A stretch of 64,000 nucleotides of DNA from assembly GCA_026874595.1 (NCBI GenBank), contig CM049316.1, positions 55,439,676 through 55,503,675 of the forward strand. Direction: 5' to 3'. Below the pieces are notes generated by a model. It saw only the letters and a program-made list of their open reading frames with translations. It ran no database searches and was not told the DNA's origin. Below are positions 26,401-38,400 of this stretch, one piece after another; position 1 is the first letter of the stretch, and the number at the start of each line of letters is the position of its first letter. Source of the stretch: Sipunculus nudus. Taxonomy: Eukaryota > Annelida > Sipuncula > Golfingiida > Sipunculidae. A program made the position numbers and the translations under genes.

Positions 26401-29400
26401 CATTACTATCACATTTAATATTAGACCAGACTGCTTCGACAGGTCCAACCATAGTACCAGACCACCTACAGCTGGACCAGACCAGGACTGGACAACTGTG
26501 GTGGTCCCAACCTCTTGCTCCAATGCACTGGTATGCACCTTATATTATTGCAGGTTCAACAAACATCGGTTTAAATTTATTAGCAAATAAAATAGGTGAA
26601 AACGGCAAACTATGAATATTTGATGAATTTTACTTGATAATTATTAGTTTTTTTAATATCTACAGTTAATTCTCTACGGATTTTTCTTACACTGAATACA
26701 GCAGTTGACATGTCTGATTAAATCTGTTTAATATTTTGCATAAAGTTGGCCCATTTTATCATATTTTTCAAAATTACAAATAATAACATCAAGTACTAAA
26801 TTATCATTTCCCTCAGAGATTTTAGAACTGCAACAATTATTGATCTTTACTTGGCATTTATACAAAATTGTAAAAATGGTGAAAGTCAGTGGCAGTGCAG
26901 TTAGAGACCCGTACATATTTACACAAACAAGAGCTAGAAGTTATCATCAGAAGTAGACCATGTTAAGTTTTATCAAAATTCCAATATAATCATATTTACC
27001 CCTGTCACTCTGTCCGTGGATGCCAGTGTGATCAGTACGTATGCTGTTATAGAGATGTTTGAAGGAACTTGGTTGCCTGCACTGTCCAAAGTCATATTGT
27101 CCTGTGACAGGAGACACATATCAAACAGTGTGGTACATAAAATATTCACAGAGAAAGTTCAGTCTGCTCCTTGAATCCATATTGTTTTCATGAAACAGGT
27201 CATATTTCTCAGTTCTTATGACATGTAAACAATTTAAAAATCATTACATTTAAAAAATACAAATATTAGTCAATTTAAAAACATACAAATATCATGTGAT
27301 AAAAATAAAATATCTATGGGATAAAATTCTAAAAAAACCAACTAACTAAATCTGATCAATAGCAGTGACTCTGTGACACAAGTGTGCAAGTCATCCATGA
27401 AATTGTTAACCATTAGATTAACACCAGACTATATCTGTAGGCATGTAATATTTAAGTGTAGTGGACATCATGTGACATTAAATGAAATTTTTACCCCTTT
27501 TTCAAATATTGTGGCAAGATTGTAAAATGTTTTTTTTTAATGAGCACTTCTGAAGGGCCAGGAATCCCAACTGTCCAAAGTCATATTGTCCTGTGACAGG
27601 AGACACATATCAAACAGTGTGGTACATAAAATATTCACAGAGAAAGTTCCGTCAGCTCCTTGAATCCATATCTTTTTCATGAAACAGGTCATATTTCTCA
27701 GTTCTTATGACATGTAAACAATTTAAAAATCATTATATTTAAAAAATACAAATATTAGTCAATTTAAAAACATACAAATATCATGTGATTAAAATAAAAT
27801 ATCTATGGGATAAAATTCTAAAAAAACCAACTAAATCTGATCAATAGCAGTGACTGTGACACAAGTGTGCAAGTCATCCATGAAATTGTTAACCATTAGA
27901 TTAACACCAGACTATATCTGTAGGCATGTAATATTTAAGTGTAGTGGACATCATGTGACATTAAATGAAATTTTTACCCCTTTCTCAAAAATTTTGGCAA
28001 GATTGTAAAATTGTTTTTCATTAATCAATGAGCACTTCTGAAGGGCCAGGATTCCAAACTTGGACTAGTTTCTCAAACACCATCCTTCTGTCTTTATAAG
28101 AAATACAAATTCCAACTGCTTCCTTAATTTGTTGTAAAATATTTAATACCTGTACATCTTCACACAAATAACACTTTCATGAAACAAAAGACGATACAGG
28201 GCTTGTGTCAGATTGCCCTAGTTAATTGGCCCAGTGTGGGGCTTCTTTACCTTAAAAATGAAGTAGTTCACTGAGGCAGTTACTAGCCAATACAATTAGT
28301 GGGCCATGGATCAGCAAATTTGAAAGAATTTACTATGCGCATTCCTTGATCTTCATATTCGTATGCAAGCATAAGACCATCATAAACCTTCCCTGAACAA
28401 TAAGTGGAATCCCAGGATTACAACCACCTTGGGGACTGACAAAACTGGTCATAATTAGGGGTGGTAGTATTTATGAAATTCTAAGTTACCTGGATCAAAT
28501 ATTCAGGACTAAGAAAGATGGTCGTAACTGAAGGGATGGTCCCAGTTGTAGGGTGGTCACAAGGTGGGACTACTATGTACAGGAATTTATTAAGTACCAT
28601 CAATAAAGGCAACAACTGAATTCAAAAATATGCCAACAAGCCAGTCTGGTTTTTGATTATAAGTGTACAGTGCATGTTGTCCCTAATACACTTTGCACTG
28701 AATAAAAAATAGTAATCCTGAGAGAAACAAAGTCTGTTAAAGTCACTGACACCTACTTGCATTTTCCTGTCATACATTGGTCCAATGTTGTAGAAGGCTC
28801 CACTGGTGAAGTCCCTCTGATCACAGAGCCATAACATCATGCGGTTCAACAGCTCAACGTCAATGAAGAAATCATATTCCCAGTCCTTGTCATTGGCGTA
28901 GTTCAGTACCCTCAAGATGAAGGCTGTCCCCCTTCAAAAGAACAAGAAATATGGAACCAGCAAATTAAAGGAGTTTATGTCCTCCACCTCCGCCTTCAAG
29001 TCCAGGATGATTTTAAAGTCTGTGGTGAGTAAGGACAAATAGTTTTAACCACATTCAAAAGATGGCAGCACCTGGCAGTTACTGCAAAAAATTCAAGTAT
29101 TTTATGTCCACTGCTAGCAACACCTGTTGGTGATTAGTAAAACTAAATGTGCTGATTCATCATATAAAAAATGAAATATCATATTGTAGCCTACTATTAT
29201 CTTGTGAGACAAATAAAACCAATCCCAACCAAGGTTAGCACCAGAGCAATCACTGACCCAAATTTGAATAAAATCAGATAAAATTTGGGAAACTTATTGT
29301 ACGGAAATGAAAACCTGACAGATGGACAGACAGACAAAGGGACAGACAGACAAACCCAAATCAATGTCCCCTGTTCCTTCCAAGGAAGCAGGGGACAATA

Positions 29401-32400
29401 AGTCAGTGAGTTGATAATTATCCTTCTCTGCAACAATGACAAATTATCTTTTATAGTGGTGTACCAATTAATCAATTATATCCATGATTGGTCATTTTTT
29501 TATAATTGATTAAATTGGTTGCATCTTTTAGACTGGTGTGCCAATTATTCAATGACACTGACTATTAATTGTTTCTTTCATAATCAATTAAATTGGTTGC
29601 ATCTTTGCATAATCAATTACAAAGTCATATTACCCAGAATAAAATTTAACCCAAGTGTAGACACTAAGGAGACAACATTTAAATGAATCTTCTGCAGTGA
29701 TGTGAACAATCTGGCCAAAAAGTCAGTCAATAGTTTATTTGGAATTCTATACATCAGATTCTAAGGTAATATAGAAGGTACATAAATAATTGATTAATGA
29801 TGGATCATTGGTCATTTATTTCTTTCAATCATCAAACATGAATGAATGAAAAGGGGGGTTTATAGTCTGATATCACCGATGATGTCAGTCTCATCTGACT
29901 TTACAATTTGCCTTCTTGGTCTTTCCGGCTGTTCATTCTTGTAGCTATTTTCAGCTCCCTAGGGAGCCTACAACCCATGCAGCCATATCAGGCGCTAGAA
30001 GGTTATTCATTCTACATTTGCCTTCCTCCCATGACCAGTACCCATTTACTCCTGGTCAAGAGAGCCCACCCTTGTGGTAAAGACTTTGCCTAGGAGTCTT
30101 AGCACAGACGGCGGACAGATTGTGACATGAACCCACAACTTTGAGGTCACAAGTCCAGTTCCCTTAACCATTATTCTCTTAACCCAATTCCTCTCACTAG
30201 TCTCTCACAGTGTTACTTGTGATCAAAAATAGCTGCTCTAATTATGGCAAAGTCTACAAGGCTTTATGACCACAAAGGGAATTGAACTGAGAATTAATGT
30301 TCCCCACCTGGGCAGTGAAGGGATATTGTAATGTTGGACATTCACATCAAATTTAGTTAAACTCTGACATATTTTTGACATTAATGTTCAATTAATGTAT
30401 AAACTCAAATGTTGCAAGACAAAAGTAATTTAATAATTGTTAGAAAAAAGTATGAAAAAAGTATAAGCAAAAATGTTTCTGTATCAAATGATTTTTAAAA
30501 AGCTTAAGACATATCTGTAATTATAAGAGTAGCTGTATCTCAAAAATTGCTTTATCTCATATCTCATAATCATGGGAGAATATTGCATATTTCTTTTCTG
30601 TTTTTGCTTATAATCAGTTAATGGCAAAACTTCACTCACTAATATTGACAGATTAACATATTGACATATCTCTCAGTCTCACTAATTTCCAAAGCATAAG
30701 CATATAGAAACAGGTTTATACACATTAAGGCTGTGATACTAACCAGACACTGGGTGTTGGCTTCTGGTAGTCTCTGAACATGCTGAAGTAACCTGCAGTC
30801 CCATTAAAATACCCCATCTGTCTCTGCAGAGCTGGAAAAAATCAAAGAATACAGATTAAGCAAATACAGTGAAACATCAAAATTATGACCACCAACTGGA
30901 CCTTGATTAAGTGGTCACATTTTCATGGCGATCGTCTAAGCAAGATATAATATAAAGAGCATAATGAAGGTAGGACCATGAAAAAGTGGTTGTTATTTTG
31001 AGGTGGTCACTTAACCAAGGTGGTCATAAAGCGAGAATTTACTGTAATGGTAATCATGAAATAATAAAGAATATCAGATCCAAACTTTAAACTTGATATG
31101 GTAAACATGTGGTAAAACAGTGATTTTGTTTTCGAGGACAAACATTTACTTGCCTTGTTTCATTAAATGTCAGAGTTTTCTTTTAATCTGCAATATTTCT
31201 TTTTAAATAGACACTGATAAAACCTTTTAAAGACATCCACAGATCTATGCTATTACATGTATGTAGAACTTGATGTGAATAAATGCCAGAACTGTGTCTG
31301 TTTGTTTGTCAGAAAACATCTAAAGAGCAATGATAGATTTCCAGGTGAAACATTTGAAGTTCAGGGTTTCAAGGTTAGGGAGATTTCATTAATTTTTTTA
31401 CCTAGTTGTAGACAAACAACCAATTTGTGTACTTGGGGACTGGACTGGAACTGACATCTGGTGGGAGAACATGGCACTATCAGAAATGGAACTACATGCA
31501 AGGTAATCTACAATTTTTTTTTTTATCAGCTTAGTCCTTGGCAGAGGACCATCTTGGTGTGTATGATGCTATACTCCATTCCACTACCCCTGTCCACCTG
31601 TTCTTTTTGTGATAATTTTTATTGTTGCACTAAAACTTACCTTTATTTACCTCAGAGGCATATGTGGTGATGATGTAACAGCAAAATAACACTATCCCAT
31701 ATATGGATTCCATATGATTAATTCAGAAAGAAATATGACTGAACAGATTATGGTCTTGCTACATATCAGTGACTACCTAAGCTTGTGATCTTAAACTACA
31801 TCCATTTTATGATTCATAGAGATGACGCCATATTAGTATTTTGATCACAGATCACACTTATGTTGCATCACATGTACATCCTCTAAAATAACATGGACAA
31901 ATAAGTATGGCTGCAAGATATGAAGCCATGGACTAGTTTTTGCAGCTCTTTCTACACAGGTCAACATCCCAGCATTGCAAAGTAAATATATTTATTTAAT
32001 ACTTATTTAAACCATCATAAACTGCCACATTACCTGCTTTGATAAAAGCTTATTTTTTGTGGCACACAGAATAGATTTGACAGAAATATTGCCAAACAAT
32101 AAAATAGGCAGACAGGGGTGTAGGAACCAGTGCTGGAGGTCTTGAGACTGTTCTTGGCCTCAGACTCGGCCTGGGCCTCAGAAGGCTGTGATCAACTCAG
32201 ACTCAGTCTTGAGCCATCCTGCCTAAAGTTTGACCTTTTTTGTATACATGTACATGCATTTCAGCTATAACTCATACCAGCTAGAATTCAGACACTGAAT
32301 CTTAGCTGTATGTACTTAGTTGTATGAGTGGTACTCGGTCTTGGTCTCAGAGGGCCGTGACTTGGCCTCTGCCTTGGAGTGTCATGACTTGATCATCTAC

Positions 32401-35400
32401 AACACTGGTAGGAAAGAGATTATAATAACCTGAGCCAGACAGGGAGGGGTATAAATGACAGCAGCTTACCTAGGTTCATGCCTTCCAGAGCCTGTGACAG
32501 CACCTGATCAGGGAGCTGGTTAGTGACCTTCAGGTACTTGAGATTGTACAGGTTGACTGCCAGGTTATACATGTTCTGGTCGGCACTGCCGTAGGGTTTC
32601 ATTAACGTCATCTCTGCATCAAGCACTGGCCTGATGAAACCAGGCCCCACAACATCACCTGAAATAAACAAAATAAACATGTCATTATACCTCATACAGT
32701 TAAAACTTACTTATTTTTGAGCATATGCTGTGTATCAATATTTTAAGTTTAAAGATGTTAAGGCATATGATTTTTTCTATGATTTTTTCATTATCCTGTG
32801 ATATTTTTCATAATCAGAAACAATTAATTAATAAATAAGATCTTTCTATGAAACTGTGTCATAATTGCAAATGTTAAGGAGTATATGTAATATATCTATG
32901 TTCAAATCAACATGTTCATCTTCTGACAGAATAAGTTTCATCTGCTTACATACAGCAAAGACTAACATGGCTACATCATTTACAATATGTAAAGACAAAA
33001 GGTACTGGTGATCAGCTCTATGCCAGAGAAATTTTATGAAAACACTGACCAACAATGCCAACATGAGCTGTCTGTGATCCTGGCACATACAAGTGTTCTC
33101 TCTGCTGGGGTTTGATGAAACGCTCTGGAACTGGAATCTCCAGATCAGGCAGCACCATTGAACCCTGGGATACCAGGTCAATCAAAAACGGTGTGTGGAG
33201 ATAGTTGTTCACACCATCATACTGGAAATACAAACATGTACTGTATAATGTGTAATGAGTTGGGCAGACACAGTATATCTCTATATGATAATTTGGATAT
33301 TTAATGTAAAATTTTAATTATTATCAAAATGATTATAAACTCAATTACTACTACTTCTACTAATTATACCCATAATAATAATAATAATAATAATAGTACC
33401 TGTAACAATAATAATAATTATAAGTATAATAATAATAATAAGCGTAATCATAATAATAAAACAAGCAAATTCAAGTAATTTTCTGTCCTCTGCTTCTGCC
33501 TTCTAGTCTGGGATGATTTTAAAATTTCTGGTGACTAAGTACAAATATTTTTAACCACTCTCATAAGATGGCAGCACCTGGCAATTACTGCAAATAATTC
33601 AAGTCGGTGAAACTCCTCTTAGCCGGACACTCAAGGGACTGGAGGATTTTGTCCGTATTTGTGGGTTGTCCTGTTTACAGGAGTTTGGCAAATTTCGTCA
33701 ATTCTTCATTGAATGTTACTGATATCCTGTTTTGATTCTGTTAACACTTTTAATTTGAAATACATAAATTGTATTTAAAATCATTTTCAAAATAGCTTAA
33801 ATATGCATTTGTATTTTATAAAAAATAATTATTAAAAAAAGAAAAACAAACAATTTCTCTCATTCAACTACATCAGCTAGGCCTGACACACTAATCTAAG
33901 CAGTTTCACTTTGATGTACCATGCTTCATCTTCTAAGTGAGCATAGTTCATGGATGGTTGCACTAGGTATATTGAAGATTAATTATTGACAGCATCTGGA
34001 CAATATGATTATTTGTTAAAGGATAGTCTTCACAACGCATTCACCATAACAAAGTGCAAACTGTCACTAACTAGTTAAGGCTCCCTGGGCCAGATGTTGA
34101 TTGCAATGCACAAACTTAAGTCTTTGTTGGTGGTCTAAAAAGATGTTTGAAAGCTTATTTGTTTCTCTGATTGGAAAGTAATGATTGTGCTATAAACAAC
34201 AATTTCAACTGTATATTCAAATCACGATGATTCACCAAATTACGCTTGTTCTCAAGCTGTCGCTTTGACAAAAACAGGTCACTGGCAGATATATGAACAA
34301 AAATTGAACTCTCGATGTCTGTCTGCTTTAATGGGTCATTATATGTTCTGGATATGCCAGCATGATGGGAAAGTTTGTCCGTTGTCTGGGATAGTGAGTT
34401 GTCATAATATAGAGGCAAATTTGAAGGGACTTTAGTGTCCACATGAGTGAATTGTCTGCCTTACTGAGTTGTCTGCAAGTAGGAGTTACAATGTATTTTA
34501 TGTCCACAACTAGCGACACTGGTTGGTGATTAGTGAAACTAAATGTGGTTCATCATATAAAGAAATGAAATATCATACTGTGTTATTGTCTTGTAAGACA
34601 GACACTCCAAAACCAATCCCAACCAAGGCTGACCCAAATTTGAATGAAATCAGATAAAATTTAGGAAAGTTATTTCACCGAAATGAAAACTTGACGGACG
34701 GACAGACAGACAGACAAACAGACAAACAGACAGACAGACGGCTAGACGGATGGATGGACGGACGGGCGGACAGACAGACCAAAATCAATGTCTCCCTTTC
34801 CTTCCAAGGAAGCAGGGGACAGTAAAATAAGGAAGTTTTGGATGACTGCAGTGTATATCAGGTGCGTGAGGAGTGTAATGTCCCTTCAGATCATAAACAT
34901 GAGTATTCACTACATAACACATTCCTGGACCTGCAGGAACAGTTGGGAACATTTTGTTTGACCATGAGGACAAATGTAAAAGCAACTAGTCCAGCAGGCT
35001 TACAGACAGCCCTGAGTATAAAAGATGTATGTACTTACTGTTGTACAGATCTCGACACTCTCTGTGTCACTGTAAATGAATGTAGCTCCTGTAATTGTGA
35101 CTGTTACACAGCCGTCCTTGACTGGTAAGATTGGTATCTGCTTCTCATACACCCCGCCCTTCTCCAGCTGTTTATGACAAAGCTATGTTTAATTATTGTG
35201 ACTTAAATATCAATTATTGTGTGAAAAGTAACAAAGCAAGAAAATAATGCGCTCATTTAAATTTTGATCATTATTTGTTCTTGAACTATACAATGAACAA
35301 AAGTAATTTCCCCATAAAAAGATGTCCTAGCTAAAAGTGTTTTCGTAGATTTTTCCAAGTCTATTAAATATGATTTCAGAAACAGATATCTATAATTTTA

Positions 35401-38400
35401 AACTTAGATATTGCTTTGCTTCACAATAAGAGCATAATTTATTTACGTGTTTCTATTTTGTCACCTACTAAAATGCAGGAATTTTTATTCAACATATTAA
35501 CTAAGGAAATCTGGTAATAACTATGATAGAAACAGACTTTTAATGTAATTTAGTATAAAAAGACATAAAAAGACAATTTTTAATTCCTGATGGTCTACCT
35601 TAAGTATACCTTTTGTTTTTGCAATGCAGCACACTCTAGATAAAGAATTGAATAACAGATTATAATTTTTTTCATAATAACCTAACCAAAAAAACATAGA
35701 GCTTAAGCATACTAAATGATATTGAATTGTTTTATATAGATCTAATCAAAGTGTCACCAAAACAAAGAGTTTACTTACATAAACCATTGTTTGAATGAAT
35801 CCTCGTATAGTTCTAGGATTATATGAGCTCACTATCCCATAATCCTCCACAATAACGAAGCGGTAGTCATCAGAGTCATGCAGGGTCACAAGACACTGAA
35901 ATACAAACAGAAATACAAAGATATAAAATTATGAGGACTGTTAGGACAACACCAAATTAATAAAATTTTGGAGGTAATCTTTATCACCATAATAAAATTT
36001 TTAATTCATAATTCTGACTCATTGTGACATATGGCTACTCACTGGTATTCATTGGTATCAGAGGATGGCTTTGTTCTGGAAGTTACCTGGGATGGGGTTG
36101 TTGAACTGTGACTGCTGTGTACACACTAAAGTTTCATGAGGTTCCTGGTTGGGGTCTGTGGACATCTCTGATTACTTTCTGTTTTTATTATAAATAGAAG
36201 TATTGTTAATAATTATACTTATAAAAACGATTAAGACCTTCACTTACCTCTAAGTCTTGGTTCCAGTAGTTGAACAGACCTATTCTCACACCGATTTGTT
36301 CTCCTTTCTTTGCTGTGTCTGGGGCCTCAGCCCTCATGTAGAACATTCTGGTAGCTTGATGCTGGATTAAATAATTGAAACAAAGGAAAATTTAACAGTA
36401 TCTTATTACAGGCAAACTTATAGATGTTAACTATTTAACAGTTAAGTAAAACCAAACATCTAGCTGATTCAGTGAATACTACCCCTTTTTTGCTGATATG
36501 AATATAATTCTGGAAATGAAATTAAATTGTTTTTCTTTGTTAAAAAGAAATTATTCTTTCCTGATTTGGTGCATTTGTGAAAGATTTTTACTCTTGAAGA
36601 AAGAATCTATTGCACAAACACAGTGCTTAATAATTTCATTATTATTTGGCTTTTCCCAGGTGTTTGATGCTATAAACTCATCACAATATGATTTATGGGA
36701 AACAAATTCTTCTATGATAAAAGCACTTAAACAGAGATTTGGGGAAAAATACTTTTATATGGTAAAAGTACTTTCAAATTTTGGTTAAATGCACTATTAT
36801 ATGGTAAAAGAAAATTTTTATAATTTGGGTAAATACACTCTTTAATGGTAAAAACACTTTCAGATTTAAGGTTAATGAACTCTTCTATTGTAAAAGAATA
36901 TTCAAGTTTTGGGTAAATGCACTCTTCTATGGAAATAGCACATTCAGATTTTGGTTAAATAAACTCTTCTATGGTTAAAGCACTTTCACATTTTGGGTAA
37001 ATGCCCTTTTTTTAATGGTAAAAGCACATTCTGATTTTAGGTAAATGCACTCTTCTATGGAAATAGCACTTTCAGATTTTTGGTAAATGTACTTTTTATG
37101 GGAAAAGCACTTTCAAATTTTGGGTAAATAAACTATTCTATGGTAATTTTCTATTTTTAGGTAAATGCATTCTTCTATGGAAATAACACATTCATATTTT
37201 GGGTAAATACACTCTTTTATGGTAAAAGCACTTTCAGATATTAGGTTAATGCACTCTTCTATGGTAAATGCATTTATTTCTTAAGTGGAAGAAGCTCAGT
37301 CCGATTCTGGGTAAATACATTCTTCTATGGAAAAAGCACTTTCAGATTTTGGGTTTATGCACTCTTCTATGGTAAAAGCATTATTAGATTTTGGGTAAAT
37401 GCACTCTTCTGTGTAAAAAGCATTTCCAGAATAAAGTTAATGCACTCTTCTATGGTAAAAGTACTTTCAAATTTTGGGAAAATATACTCTTCAATGGTAA
37501 ATCCATTTTGCAATTTGGGTCAATACACTCTTTTTGGTAAGAGCACTTTCAGTTTTTGGGTAAAAACGCTCTTCTAAGCAAATAGCACATTCATTTTGGG
37601 TAAATGCACTCTTCTATGGTAAAAGCATTTTTAGGTTTTGGGTAAATGTACTCTTCAATGGTAAAACCATTTTGCAATTTGGGTCAATACACTTTTTTAA
37701 TGGTAAAAGCACTTTCAGTTTTTGTGTATATGCACTCTTTTATGGTTAAAGCACTTTCAGTTTTTGGGTAAATACACTATTCTATGGAAATAGTACATTC
37801 AGATTTTGGGAAAATGCACTCTTCTTTAATTGGTAAAAGCATTTTCAGATTTTGGGTAAATGCAGTCTCTTTGGTAAAATCACTTTTAGATTTTGGGTAA
37901 ATGCAGTCTCCGATGGTAAAAGTGCTTTCTGTTTTTGGGTAAATGCACTCGTCTATGATAAAAGCAGTTTCCAATTTTGGGTAAATGCACTTTTTTATAG
38001 TCAAAGGATTTTCAGATTTTCAAGTTGGATAAATGCACTCTTTATTGGTAAAGATGCTTTTTGATTTTGGGTAAAAGCACTCTTCTATGGTAAAAGCATT
38101 TTCAGATTTTAGGTAAATGCACCCTTCAGATTTAGGGTAAATGCACACTTCTATGGTAAAAGCTCTTTCAGATTTTGGGTAAAAGATTCAGTGGTAAATG
38201 AAGACTGTTCCAACCATCTAGTGGTTAGACAGGGATAGAAATCTGAAGACAGACTTACCCTTGCTGGATGATTGAGTATTCCAAAACCTTTATCTCGACT
38301 GATGGAGAAAGCAGACGACACCCAGGACATGGGTTCATCAGGTACACTGACCTTCAGGTCAATTCTGCCATCTGGTCTGTGAGAAAGAGCGGAAAAGTTG

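Noticed and set aside
27570-27600. Extra exon from the duplicated exon 28 start
   Set aside because: It meets a stop codon after 17 residues and lacks a donor, so it cannot be a normal coding exon.
36498-36788. 96-codon plus-strand ORF
   Set aside because: AT-rich, opposite to the gene and merging into the minisatellite; no domain features.
37777-38064. Repetitive ORFs on both strands
   Set aside because: Produced by the 39-bp minisatellite, whose unit length keeps any frame open.
36690-38190. CRISPR-like array
   Set aside because: Eukaryotic intron, head-to-tail diverged units without unique spacers, no cas genes.
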